Below are positions 1 through 8,660 of a DNA stretch of 64,000 nucleotides, piece by piece. Positions within the stretch are counted from its first letter, which is position 1. Each line of letters opens with the position of its first letter. The notes under the pieces were generated by a model. The model was not told the DNA's origin and did no database searches. It saw only the letters and a program-made list of their open reading frames with translations. Position numbers and translations under genes: made by a program. The stretch is taken from positions 62,001-126,000 of the forward strand of contig CBDEWC010000033.1 in the NCBI GenBank assembly GCA_965243695.1, read 5' to 3'. This stretch comes from JAKVCB01 sp965243695. GTDB lineage: Bacteria > Planctomycetota > Planctomycetia > Pirellulales > Lacipirellulaceae.

Positions 1-402
1 AGTTGCTCTGAGACGCGATTCTCCACAAGACCTAAAAAACGTAAAGGCGGGTTGGCCAACTTTTACACCAACTTAAAGCCCCGGAGGTATCTGCCACCGG
101 GCGGGGAAAATTGCAGGTGGGGCCTTGGAGCCGGTGGCAATGAGACCCACATACGTTGCATACCACAGGGTCCCGTAGAGCGAGTCGGGCATGAACAACA
201 TGCCGAGTTCTTTCACCCGCTTTTTGAGCTTGTAGGCCGTGGCTACATCTCGCCTCAGAGACCCGCCAGGATCCCATCCTTGCAATCTCCAATCGCCGCG
301 GTCTCCGCAGGGGGCTTATCGGGTCGATACAACCAGGAAAATCCGCCTGATCTCCAGGCAGAGCCCGTAATCGAGATCCTGTTTCCGCCGGCGATTTTCA
401 AC
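1..402. other. Upstream region of nadA, no confident gene
   Basis: No reading frame in this stretch resembles a family I recognise. A minus-strand frame at 73-285 (TTG start, with a GGAGA-like sequence just before it) could encode about 70 residues with one hydrophobic stretch. It is too short and too generic to call. The right end carries the putative nadA promoter. Confidence 0.4.
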
Positions 403-408
403 TATAAT
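380..408 (+). promoter_or_regulatory. Putative nadA promoter (-10 TATAAT)
   Basis: A perfect TATAAT hexamer lies at 403-408, 22 nt before the nadA start codon. The upstream T-rich hexamers near 380-387 only weakly resemble a -35 box. A GAGG at 417-420 is a suitable ribosome binding site. The call rests on sequence only. Confidence 0.45.
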
Positions 409-430
409 CTCTGGCTGAGGGAACCACTTT

Positions 431-1591
431 ATGATGACCGTCCACGAAACCATTCCATCTGGCCTGGAACTCCAGTTCTACAAGTCGCTCGAAAACGAGG
501 AACTGATTGGCCGCATCGAGCAAGTACGAGGTGAACTGGGTTCACGGCTGCTCATCCTTGGCCATCATTATCAGCAAGACGAGGTCATTGCGCAAGCAGA
601 TTTACGTGGCGACAGCTATCGCCTCAGTCAGCTGGCAGCCGAGAATGCTGACTGCCGGGCCATCGCCTTTTGCGGTGTTCACTTCATGGCCGAAACGGCA
701 GATATTCTCGCTAATCAACCTGAAAAATGTCGTCAACGCAATGGTGAACGCGTCTCGGTCATTTTACCAGATCTTGCCGCCGGTTGTTCCATGGCTGATA
801 TGGCAACTCTCGGACAAATAGAAGAAGCTTGGGATCAACTGGGAGAAGTTCTCGACTGCCAGGAGATTACGCCTGTCACCTACATTAATTCCGCTGCCAG
901 TCTCAAGGCATTTGTCGGAAAGCACGGTGGCATCGTCTGCACGTCATCCAACGCCAGAGCCGCCATTGAATGGGGTTTCGCGCGGCAGGCGGCGCGCGGC
1001 AAAACAGGCCGTGTGATGTTCTTTCCCGATCAACACCTTGGTCGTAATACGGCTCTTGAAATAGGCATTACGAACGACCAAATGCCTGTCTGGGATCCTT
1101 ATGCCGAAGATCTTGGCGGTAATAGTGAGAAAACCCTTCGAGAGAGCAAAGTCATCCTTTGGAAAGGGCACTGCAGTGTGCACCAGATGTTTCGCGCTGA
1201 ACACATCAAGCTTTTTCGCGACCAGCACCCCGGTATCAAGATCCTGGTTCATCCCGAATGCCCTCAGGAAGTCTTTGAATCGGCTGATGAATACGGATCG
1301 ACAGGCAAAATCATTGAGCTGGTTAAAGAGGCTCCGCCTGGCACCAAATGGGCAATTGGCACAGAGTTGCATTTGGTAAACCGTTTGAAACAAGAACACC
1401 CGGAACAGGAAATTCACTTCCTTTCACCGGTCGTCTGCATGTGCGCAACCATGTACCGCATTGATTTGGCTCACCTCTGTTGGAGCCTGGAAAGTTTTGC
1501 CGCAAGCACGCCTGTGAACATTGTTGAAGTCGATGAAGAAACAGCCCACTGGGCGCTTGTAGCCCTTCAGCGGATGCTTGAAGTCCGCTGA
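431..1591 (+). CDS. nadA: Quinolinate synthase NadA
   Basis: This enzyme condenses iminoaspartate with dihydroxyacetone phosphate to give quinolinate, the second step of de novo NAD synthesis in the cytoplasm. The 386-residue product matches long-form NadA. The N-terminal region contains LILGHHYQQDEV, followed by FCGVHFMAETADIL. The three cysteines expected to hold the 4Fe-4S cluster lie in AAGCSMAD, HPECPQEV and VVCMCATMYRI. The start has GAGG 10 nt upstream and a TATAAT further up. A second ATG follows immediately and cannot be excluded as the start. nadB and nadC are not in the window, so the gene stands alone. The family assignment is firm. Confidence 0.96.
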   Translation: MMTVHETIPSGLELQFYKSLENEELIGRIEQVRGELGSRLLILGHHYQQDEVIAQADLRGDSYRLSQLAAENADCRAIAFCGVHFMAETADILANQPEKCRQRNGERVSVILPDLAAGCSMADMATLGQIEEAWDQLGEVLDCQEITPVTYINSAASLKAFVGKHGGIVCTSSNARAAIEWGFARQAARGKTGRVMFFPDQHLGRNTALEIGITNDQMPVWDPYAEDLGGNSEKTLRESKVILWKGHCSVHQMFRAEHIKLFRDQHPGIKILVHPECPQEVFESADEYGSTGKIIELVKEAPPGTKWAIGTELHLVNRLKQEHPEQEIHFLSPVVCMCATMYRIDLAHLCWSLESFAASTPVNIVEVDEETAHWALVALQRMLEVR

Positions 1592-1908
1592 ATGACTTCT
1601 CCAAGGAGCGTTGACCGTTTGGAAACTCTCCTGGCAGTTTGGAAACCATTTCCAATCCCACCGATAGCCGGCCAAGTACCTGCGACGACCATGGCGTCGC
1701 CGTGAACGGCACCATGAAGGCCAACCCATCTAACGTCGTCATGCTGCCCCACTTTGGGCCAACCATCCAGCCGGAAAAAGGAATGCGGATTCTAGTTCCG
1801 TTTTCAAATGCCAAACCGTAACTCATCAGCATGAAACAAGTTTTCAGGTCACGCCTAGGGCAACCCGCCGCAAAGCTCAACGATCTGCAACACACCGACG
1901 CTACCCGT

Positions 1909-1944
1909 CCTTGAGGGAATCACGCACCTTGAGGGAATCACGCA
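1909..1944. repeat. Two perfect 18-bp tandem copies
   Basis: CCTTGAGGGAATCACGCA occurs twice, back to back, at 1909-1926 and 1927-1944. The sequence is noncoding. Confidence 0.85.
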
Positions 1945-1980
1945 GCAACGGGTGGGGCCTAGAGAGGTGCCACACACCTA

Positions 1981-2029
1981 GTTTTCTAAGCACACGTTTT
2001 CTAAGTTTTCTAAGCACACGTTTTTCTAA
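1981..2029. repeat. Tandem 24-bp repeat, two copies
   Basis: A 24-bp unit built from GTTTTCTAAGCACAC plus GTTTTCTAA occurs at 1981-2004 and again at 2005-2029. The second copy has one extra T. GTTTTCTAA itself recurs inside each unit, so the block is a nested repeat. It is noncoding. Confidence 0.8.
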
Positions 2030-2303
2030 TCGCAGCGTGAAGTTTGGCACAGAGTTTGCAACTATATTCTGACCGTCAGTCGAAGGCCAACTATTAAGTC
2101 GGGGCTGGAACACCGAAGAGAAGGGCCGGATTGGCGAAGAGGCAAGCGTAACCGCGATTGAGGAAACGGCTGGTATCAAACAAGTTAGCGAGTTCTGCCA
2201 ACCTCCCACAGAATCTCCTAAGTCCAGCCGAATCTGTGCAACAGGGCGAATTTGGGGTCACTTGAAGGCATGATCCCAGATTCGCCTGTTGTATTTAAGG
2301 TGT

Positions 2304-2333
2304 ATCAAAATTAAACACATGTTCAATTTTGAT
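2304..2333. promoter_or_regulatory. 30-bp near-perfect palindrome
   Basis: The arms ATCAAAATT (2304-2312) and AATTTTGAT (2325-2333) are perfect inverted repeats. The inner AACA/TGTT also pairs, so 26 of 30 positions match the reverse complement. There is no following T-run, so an operator-like site is more likely than a terminator. It lies about 280 nt before the DUF1549 gene. Confidence 0.45.
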
Positions 2334-2611
2334 GCATGCAACTTGCACTTATACCGGGGTTCTGGCGGTATTACGCAAGACGCGAGCCCTGGTTTTTAAA
2401 CCCACAGGTTGGCGCGATCAAAAAATTTTGTGCTTTTCTGGTTGCCAACGCCTCCTCTAAAAACTGCAAACCGCCGGTCCCATTGGTGGGCTGGACAACC
2501 GGCTATTTGGCCAGTTTGCTTGCCGGGTGTAAAGTTAACTGCGTGGGTTTGAACATGAAGCGTGGTAACAACGCAGGTCGGAAGAACAATCTCCGGCCAT
2601 GGAGGTGATCG

Positions 2612-4408
2612 GTGCGTCAAACAGTTCGCTTGTTTTTGCTGGTGACAGTCTTGCTTGGATGGTTGATTGGCGATATCCGCTCAGCCAGCCCTCAAGCTGA
2701 AGCAGCCACGCCAAGTGGCAGCGATGACCCTTCCGTTCCCCGCCAGGTGCTCCTGATCAACCGCCAAATTCAGCAAGGCTGGGAGGATCGCGGTTTGAAA
2801 CCGTCTCGTCCGGCAGCTAGTGGTCAGTGGTGTCGACGAGTTTATCTTGACCTCATCGGACGTGTGCCAACCGTCGAGGAACTGCATCTATTTCTGGCAG
2901 ATCGCGCCTCTGAACGACGTACGACTCTTGTAAACCGCTTACTGGGAGATGAATACCGTGAGGAATTCTCCCGGCATTGGTCGACCATCTGGACGAACCT
3001 TTTGATTGGGCGCACTGGTGGAACCACCGACGAGTCGCTCGCCAGCCGATCGGGGATGGAGCAGTATCTGCGTCGATCGTTCCAGAAGAGCAAGCCTTAC
3101 GATCGTCTGGTACAAGAATTGATTGTTGCTACTGGTAGCTGTCGCCCGGGCGACGAAAATTTTAACGGTGCTGCGAACTTCCTGGCTGACAAGATGGAAG
3201 AAGGTGGAATCCAGGCGACGGCCAAGACAGCCCAGATCTTTTTGGGCATGGCAGTCCAATGCACACAGTGCCACAATCACCCTTTCAACGAATACCGGCA
3301 AAACCAGTTCTGGGAGCTAAATGCATTTTTTCGACAAACCCTCATCGAATCACTTCCCAATGGTGAGGATCAGAATGTTGCCCGGGTTTACAATCAAGAC
3401 TTCCCCGGTGAAGGCCGTCGACAGCACTGGCGATCGGCGAAAGAAGTGGTATGGGAGCAGATCGATGGCGAGCTTGTGGATACAGGCGCGATCGGTCGGG
3501 CTGCAGCCTCAATTTACTATGAACTTCGCAATGGCAAGGTTAAGACGGCCTTTCCAGTCTTCGTTGACGGAACAGCGCTCGAATCCCTGCAGAGTGAAGC
3601 GGGTAACAAGTTTGGCAATAGTGGCTATTTGGAACATGTCAATCGTCGCCAGGAATTGGCAAAGTTGATACTTGATTCGCCCGAAATGAGCCGTGCGCTA
3701 GTCAATCGTATGTGGTCGCACTTCTTCGGTTACGGCTTTACCAAACCCATTGACGACAGAGGTCCACACAATCCGCCCACCCACCCGGAGTTATTGGAGC
3801 AACTGGGGGATTCTTTTCAACAGGCCAGTTATGATCTCACCGAACTGATGCGATGGATTGTCCTCTCCACACCGTATAGTCTTTCAAGCCGCATGACGCG
3901 GGCGAACAAGTCTGACGATCCTACCCTCGGGACACCGCCGATGTTCAGTCATTTCTACATACGGCAAATGCAAGCGGAACAGCTCTACGAGACACTGTTG
4001 ATCGTAACATCCGTGGAGGAGACACTTGCTTACGACGATCGCGCGCGAAGCAAACAACGTTGGCTCGACCAGTTTAATACTGCTTTTGGCACCGACGAGA
4101 ACGATGAATCGACGACATTTAATGGTTCAATTCCCCAAGTCCTGATGATGATGAACGGCGACTTGATGGCGCAAGCAACCGGCACCAAGCCCGGCAGTTT
4201 TCTTGCGGGTGTGGCCAGTAATCATAAGTTGTCGAATCCGGAGAAAATTCGGCATCTCTACCTGGCCGCTATGTCGCGGAAACCTTCACGTGAGGAGTTG
4301 GCCCTCAGTAACCAACTGTTGTCCTCTCGCGGTGGGAATGTTGTCGAGGCACTTCAAGATATTTGGTGGGCTTTGTTAAACAGCAACGAGTTCGTTCTCA
4401 ATCATTAA
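2612..4408 (+). CDS. Exported DUF1549/DUF1553 domain protein
   Basis: This 598-residue protein belongs to the planctomycete DUF1549 (PSCyt2)/DUF1553 (PSD1) family, whose members are exported and often sit beside DUF1501 proteins. A hydrophobic signal sequence covers about residues 5-20. The DUF1549 part contains WCRRVYLDLIGRVPT and the heme-like motif CTQCHNHPF. The DUF1553 part follows with SRALVNRMWSHFFGYG and the C-terminal LYLAAMSRKPS. The GTG start at 2612 is chosen because GGAGGTGATC, an extended match to the 16S anti-Shine-Dalgarno sequence, lies directly upstream at 2601-2610. The DUF1501 gene follows after 189 bp, as is usual for this pair. The biochemical role of the family is not firmly known. 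A link to polysaccharide use or cell-surface assembly is inference. Confidence 0.9.
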   Translation: MRQTVRLFLLVTVLLGWLIGDIRSASPQAEAATPSGSDDPSVPRQVLLINRQIQQGWEDRGLKPSRPAASGQWCRRVYLDLIGRVPTVEELHLFLADRASERRTTLVNRLLGDEYREEFSRHWSTIWTNLLIGRTGGTTDESLASRSGMEQYLRRSFQKSKPYDRLVQELIVATGSCRPGDENFNGAANFLADKMEEGGIQATAKTAQIFLGMAVQCTQCHNHPFNEYRQNQFWELNAFFRQTLIESLPNGEDQNVARVYNQDFPGEGRRQHWRSAKEVVWEQIDGELVDTGAIGRAAASIYYELRNGKVKTAFPVFVDGTALESLQSEAGNKFGNSGYLEHVNRRQELAKLILDSPEMSRALVNRMWSHFFGYGFTKPIDDRGPHNPPTHPELLEQLGDSFQQASYDLTELMRWIVLSTPYSLSSRMTRANKSDDPTLGTPPMFSHFYIRQMQAEQLYETLLIVTSVEETLAYDDRARSKQRWLDQFNTAFGTDENDESTTFNGSIPQVLMMMNGDLMAQATGTKPGSFLAGVASNHKLSNPEKIRHLYLAAMSRKPSREELALSNQLLSSRGGNVVEALQDIWWALLNSNEFVLNH

Positions 4409-4597
4409 ATTTTGACCAACAATCACCCTACTGGCTGGACGATTCATCGAAGTAGAACTTCCTGGCGGCCCGCCCGCATGATTGCCCGGTTCGCGTGTGA
4501 CCATATTCCAGCTCACACGAAAAAGGATGCCGTTACCGGTTGGATCTTGGACAGCTTGAGCGAAGTCTTATAAAGTTTTGACCTGGAGAAGCAAGCC

Positions 4598-5869
4598 ATG
4601 AAAAAGCATCTAATCCCCTCTGGTATGAGTCGGCGACACTTCATGCAACATTTGGCCGGTGCTTCGGCACTTGCCGGTCCGGCGCTCGCATTGACCGGGA
4701 CCTTACGCTCTCATGCGCAGGAATTAAGCCGGAATAACAAGTCATGCATCTTACTTTGGATGGGCGGGGGACCTCCCACCATTGATCTTTGGGACCTGAA
4801 GCCCGGTGCCGCTACCGGAGGCCCCTTTCAGCCAATCACCACCACCGGTGGGGGGCAAATCTGTCAGCACCTGCCCCAAATTGCCCAACAGATGCATAAC
4901 CTTTCGATCGTGCGGTCCATGAGTACTCGCGAGGCCGACCACGAGAGGGGCCGGTATTACATGCATACGGGGTATGTGCCGAATCCTAACATAGAACACC
5001 CCAGCTACGGGGCAGTCGTCGCCCACGAACTCCAAGCGAGCGTCCCTGAACTTGAAATCCCACCCTTTGTGTCGGTTGGCGGAGCGAGCGAAGGCCCAGG
5101 GTTTTTAGGCATGTCGTATGCTCCTTTCCAAGTGAATTCGAATGGACAGGTACGCAATCTCCGCTCCAAGGGAATCAAGGAACGACGTCTGCGGGATCGA
5201 ATGCAATTTCTCAACGCACTCGAGAAACGATTCATTGCCGAAGGCCGTGGTGGTGTTGCCGGTGAACACGCTAAAGTACTTGGAAAAACACATCGGTTGC
5301 TCACAAGCAAGCAAATGGAAGCGTTCAAGGTTGCGCAGGAAGAAGAAACTGTTCGAGAACGCTATGGGAATACAGGTTTTGGACGGGGATGTTTGATGGC
5401 CCGCCGCCTGGTCGAAACAGGGGTTCCTTTCGTCGAGGTCAATATGGGTGGCTGGGACTTGCACAGCAACTGTTTTACGAGCCTCGAGACAAAGCTTCCG
5501 GAAATGGATCAGGCAATGAGCGGTCTGGTTGAAGACTTGTCGGAACGCGGCCTTTGGAAAAACACGGTGGTTTTGTGGATGGGTGAGTTTGGACGTACCC
5601 CACGAATTAATGGAAATGCCGGCCGCGACCATTGGGCACGCGCGTGGAGCGTGGTACTCGGTGGCGGGGCAATTCAAGGGGGCCGCGTGATTGGAACCAC
5701 AAACGAAGATGGAACCCAAGTCGAAACCGAACCCTACTCGTCAGAAGATCTTATGGCCACGGTTTGCCAAGGCCTGGGCCTTTCGCTCCAGACAACCTTT
5801 ACGTCGAAAAATGGTCGTCCTATGAAAATCGCCGCTGGCGGGTCGGTCATCCATGATTTGTTTGCCTGA
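4598..5869 (+). CDS. Tat-exported DUF1501 domain protein
   Basis: This 423-residue protein of the DUF1501 family has an alkaline-phosphatase/sulfatase-like fold. The N-terminus carries a twin-arginine signal (MSRRHFMQHLAGAS), so export in folded form is predicted. The body shows family features: CILLWMGGGPPTIDLWDLK near the start, VRSMSTREADHERGRYYMHT, and near the C-terminus WMGEFGRTPRINGNAGRDHW, which resembles a metal-binding region. The ATG at 4598 has GGAG 10 nt upstream. The gene follows the DUF1549/DUF1553 gene on the same strand and is probably cotranscribed with it. The substrate is unknown. Confidence 0.92.
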   Translation: MKKHLIPSGMSRRHFMQHLAGASALAGPALALTGTLRSHAQELSRNNKSCILLWMGGGPPTIDLWDLKPGAATGGPFQPITTTGGGQICQHLPQIAQQMHNLSIVRSMSTREADHERGRYYMHTGYVPNPNIEHPSYGAVVAHELQASVPELEIPPFVSVGGASEGPGFLGMSYAPFQVNSNGQVRNLRSKGIKERRLRDRMQFLNALEKRFIAEGRGGVAGEHAKVLGKTHRLLTSKQMEAFKVAQEEETVRERYGNTGFGRGCLMARRLVETGVPFVEVNMGGWDLHSNCFTSLETKLPEMDQAMSGLVEDLSERGLWKNTVVLWMGEFGRTPRINGNAGRDHWARAWSVVLGGGAIQGGRVIGTTNEDGTQVETEPYSSEDLMATVCQGLGLSLQTTFTSKNGRPMKIAAGGSVIHDLFA

Positions 5870-5939
5870 CAAACGATCCGGCAGAAATAATTGGTATCGC
5901 AACCACAAAACTAGTTAAGCCATTGGGGATCCTCCAGAA

Positions 5940-6212
5940 ATGACCGACGACATCAAACACCTCGTCAAATTGGTAACCTTTCCCACGGAAGTTGGGGCGG
6001 CCCCGGTCGTTTCAGCTCTCGAAGACGCAGGTATTTCTGCCATCGCAACGGGTGGATTCACCGCCGAATTCATCGCCGAGGCACCTGGGGAAGTTCAAGT
6101 CCTGGTCGCCCAGCGCGATCTGCCACGGGCAAAAGAGGTCCTTAATGTCCTGAGAGAAGAAATGGACCACATTGATTGGTCGCAAGTCGATGTGGGAGAA
6201 CCCGAAGCGTAG
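5940..6212 (+). CDS. DUF2007-like small protein
   Basis: This 90-residue acidic cytoplasmic protein resembles the DUF2007 (putative signal-transducing) family. It has a beta-strand LVKLVTFPTEVGAAPVVSAL, then a glycine-containing turn and strand (VQVLVAQRDLPRAKEVLNVL) typical of that ferredoxin-like fold. It lies 70 bp after the DUF1501 gene on the same strand. No catalytic residues are visible. The family match is from memory of the pattern and the function is unknown. Confidence 0.65.
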   Translation: MTDDIKHLVKLVTFPTEVGAAPVVSALEDAGISAIATGGFTAEFIAEAPGEVQVLVAQRDLPRAKEVLNVLREEMDHIDWSQVDVGEPEA

Positions 6213-6246
6213 GACCACTCGCTCGGCGGGAGCTGGTTGACGGCTT

Positions 6247-6891
6247 TTAACTGGCGTCGTGCTCGCGGCACCAGGCAACCATGTCGTCGATGGACATTTT
6301 TGACTTATCCACCTTCTCGCCAGCAGATGTTGACTCAGCAGGGGCCGTTTCCTCATCTGGTACTTCGGCAACAGGTTCCTGCTCCACAGCGGACACTGGT
6401 GAAGCCGGTTCTGGATCAGGCGGGTCTTGGTGAGCCGGCTCCTTGCTTTTTTCTTGCCCCCCCCTGGCCATCGCCAGGATGTCGGATGTCGACATTTTTC
6501 CGCTCGAGGCTTTTTCTTCCGCCGGTTCCGCCACTTTCGGTTTGGCCCCCCCCTGCATCCGTGCCATTTCCAACGGAGAGAGCTTTTCTCCTGCTGGGCC
6601 TGCTGATGGGGCCTTTTTTGCCGCGGGCTTGGCAGCAGGCTTCTTCGCCTCGGCTGTTTTCTCTTTGGGGGCCGGTTTGTCGACGACTTTCAGGTAGTCG
6701 AGGTCAATGTCATAGCGGCCAATATTCAAATGGTAATCGACGAACTCGACCAGGGCACGCCCGCTCATATTGACGGTTTTGACCTGGCCAACCTCACCCT
6801 TAAACCGGGCAAGTTCCGGCCGATCTCCATCCACCACAACGTACTTGTCTGTGTATTCTTGTTTTATTTTTTCTATGTGGTCAAAAGCCAT
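6247..6891 (-). CDS. Planctomycete-type protein with three copies of a short motif
   Basis: I do not recognise a named family. The likely start is the methionine at 6891 (MAFDHIEKIKQEYTDKYVV), giving 214 residues. Residues 1 to about 70 form a compact, SH3-like folded domain. The rest is a low-complexity Ala/Pro/Lys/Glu linker carrying three similar motifs: KLSPLEMARMQGG, GKMSTSDILAMARGG, and at the C-terminus SKMSIDDMVAWCREHDA. Each has the form K-L/M-S-x-x-x-(M/I)-x-x-(M/W) and looks like a docking helix. The gene converges on the DUF2007-like gene. Its protein partners are unknown. Confidence 0.7.
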   Translation of the reverse strand: MAFDHIEKIKQEYTDKYVVVDGDRPELARFKGEVGQVKTVNMSGRALVEFVDYHLNIGRYDIDLDYLKVVDKPAPKEKTAEAKKPAAKPAAKKAPSAGPAGEKLSPLEMARMQGGAKPKVAEPAEEKASSGKMSTSDILAMARGGQEKSKEPAHQDPPDPEPASPVSAVEQEPVAEVPDEETAPAESTSAGEKVDKSKMSIDDMVAWCREHDAS

Positions 6892-7061
6892 TGGAGGCCA
6901 GACTCCTTCGAATTTTTTGCGTGGCAACAGGCCAACTGCCAATAACAGGCCTTACTATCGTTCCACGATCTGTCGACCGGAGGAATGAGAATGGGTCATT
7001 TTGTCTTATCGACGCCTTCAGGGCAAGTTGCTTGTGGCCAAGCGGATCGTCATAATTGCGG

Positions 7062-7081
7062 TTTGGGCAAATTTACCCAAA
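7062..7081. promoter_or_regulatory. 20-bp palindrome upstream of the DUF1080 gene
   Basis: TTTGGGCAAATTTACCCAAA is identical to its reverse complement at 18 of 20 positions. It ends 34 nt before the chosen DUF1080 start, a position suited to an operator or a 5' UTR hairpin. No regulator of this kind is encoded nearby. Confidence 0.45.
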
Positions 7082-7115
7082 TCGTTCGAATCCCACGTGG
7101 TGGAGGTTTTTGGCA

Positions 7116-7931
7116 ATGCCAGCTAAACTACCCGTTCCGATCCCTGTCCTCTCCGTTGTAGGCCTTGCTTTTTTTGCCTTGAATTGGTGCAACCCGCTCA
7201 TGGCACAGATTGAATATCTCCCTGGCATTCAGTGGCCCGAGCCCAAAGTCGTCTCCCCGGGGGATGCCCACGGCCCACCGTCCGACGCCATTGTGTTGTT
7301 TGACGGCCAAGACCTTTCGGCGTGGGAAAATGGTGGAAATTGGATCGTTGACAACGGCGAAGCGGTTGTTGGCAAGGGCGACATCAAAACAAAACAAGGT
7401 TTTGGTGACTGCCAACTGCACATCGAATGGTCGGCACCTACGGAAGTCAAAGGCAACGGCCAGGGACGCGGAAATAGTGGTGTGTTCATCATGGATACCT
7501 ACGAGGTTCAAATCCTCGATTCCTACAACAACCCCACTTATTTTGAAGGGCAGGCGGGGGCAATTTACAAGCAAACACCACCGGTCATCAATGCGATGAA
7601 CCCGCCGGGCAAGTGGAATATTTATGACATTATTTGGACTGCCCCACGTTTTGACGACGCAGGCCAACTCCTTTCACCGGCTTACATCACGGCACTACAT
7701 AACGGCGTTTTGATCCTCAACCATTTTGAACTTTTGGGAGATACGCCCTGGCACCGCCCGCCCAAGTACCAGGCACACGCTGACAAGCTTCCCATTCGTC
7801 TACAGGATCACGGCAACCCGGTTCGCTATCGCAACATTTGGCTGCGGGAGCTGAAACCAATCGCCGCAACGCAACTGCGGCCGCCGGTTTTCCACAACCA
7901 TGATACCGGGGAAGAAACTCCCGTTGAATAA
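7116..7931 (+). CDS. Exported DUF1080 (3-keto-disaccharide hydrolase-like) protein
   Basis: This 271-residue protein is of the DUF1080 / 3-keto-disaccharide hydrolase domain family, a concanavalin-like beta-sandwich common in planctomycetes and linked to glycoside processing. The start at 7116 is preferred over 7056 because GGAGG lies 9 nt before it (7102-7106) and the product then begins with a signal peptide ending near LMAQ. Family motifs seen are IVLFDGQDLSAWE, the core GRGNSGVFIMDTYEVQILDS, and the C-terminal GNPVRYRNIWLREL. It probably acts in the periplasm or at the surface. A 20-bp palindrome sits just upstream. Confidence 0.9.
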   Translation: MPAKLPVPIPVLSVVGLAFFALNWCNPLMAQIEYLPGIQWPEPKVVSPGDAHGPPSDAIVLFDGQDLSAWENGGNWIVDNGEAVVGKGDIKTKQGFGDCQLHIEWSAPTEVKGNGQGRGNSGVFIMDTYEVQILDSYNNPTYFEGQAGAIYKQTPPVINAMNPPGKWNIYDIIWTAPRFDDAGQLLSPAYITALHNGVLILNHFELLGDTPWHRPPKYQAHADKLPIRLQDHGNPVRYRNIWLRELKPIAATQLRPPVFHNHDTGEETPVE

Positions 7932-7985
7932 AACGGCTCCTGGCAATATCAATTCTGGCCAGACAACTTTGGACGAAATACTAAC

Positions 7986-8660
7986 TCAGCCTTTGTGAAT
8001 TGAACCCGTTTTCAGGCCAGACGCTTTGCCGCAGGTTGTTTCATCAATGGTTTGAATCGTATATGCCCATTGCCATGTTCTCGGTTTTGCCTCCTTTGTG
8101 GAATTGCGTGCCGGGAACTGCTCCAGACAAAGTTGCTGATTCACTGCCGTGATACCATCAACGTCTGTTGTGGCCACGACCATTGAACCCGGGCTACTCA
8201 CCAGTTGCATGGTGTCCTCCTGCAGCGTAAATCGCGTTTGCTGGATGGCTTCATAGGTATTGCCAATTCTGACTGGCGGGTGCCGGCTGCGACAGGCAAA
8301 TGAAAAGGCAAGTTGACCGACACCGTCCTGTGGGGAAACATGGGTCTTACAGACGAGACTCCAGTGATTTCCTCCTGACATGCCAACACCCAAGACTGCC
8401 AAGCCCACATCGGCATCGACGTGTGGATGCAGTTCCTGGATCGCCGGACTAGGAGGAAGATCTTCCTCGGGAACGCCCTCCACGCTGCGCAACACGTCGA
8501 GCCATTTGGAGCCCGATTGAATCTCAACACAGTGGTGCCAGCGATCAGCGTGCCACGTAAATACGGCCCGCAAGCAGGCTGCTTCGATGATGAGGGGTTC
8601 GGCTGGTTTCATACCGGATGAGCCGTTAGGCAGTTGGGTGTCCGAACCATTATTCACCAT
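7986..8660 (-). CDS. Conserved hypothetical protein overlapping prfB
   Basis: I do not recognise this 224-residue protein. It has no signal peptide or membrane segment. It is rich in beta-strand-like stretches such as VGLAVLGVGMSGGNHWSLVCK, and contains several scattered Cys and His residues. The ATG at 8660 lies inside the 3' end of prfB, overlapping it by 11 nt. This favours translational coupling. A methionine at 8615 is the alternative start. The downstream DUF1080 gene converges on it. Confidence 0.6.
   Translation of the reverse strand: MVNNGSDTQLPNGSSGMKPAEPLIIEAACLRAVFTWHADRWHHCVEIQSGSKWLDVLRSVEGVPEEDLPPSPAIQELHPHVDADVGLAVLGVGMSGGNHWSLVCKTHVSPQDGVGQLAFSFACRSRHPPVRIGNTYEAIQQTRFTLQEDTMQLVSSPGSMVVATTDVDGITAVNQQLCLEQFPARNSTKEAKPRTWQWAYTIQTIDETTCGKASGLKTGSIHKG

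Larger units (their letters stand above)
1592..2611. other. 1-kb intergenic region with short tandem repeats and a palindrome
   Basis: No credible protein is encoded between nadA and the DUF1549 gene. The reading frames here are short and compositionally odd. The region holds two adjacent direct-repeat pairs (1909-1944 and 1981-2029) and a near-perfect 30-bp palindrome (2304-2333). It ends in a very strong Shine-Dalgarno sequence for the next gene. Confidence 0.5.

Noticed and set aside
73..285. Minus-strand 70-residue frame with GGAGA before a TTG
   Set aside because: No recognisable family, TTG start, and overlap with other equally open frames. It could be real, but the sequence alone does not support it.
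1981..2029. CRISPR-like repeats
   Set aside because: The units are directly adjacent without spacers and no cas genes are present.
7075..7105. GTTCGAATCCC stretch resembling a tRNA T-loop
   Set aside because: The flanking five bases do not pair as a T-stem and no acceptor or anticodon stem can be drawn.
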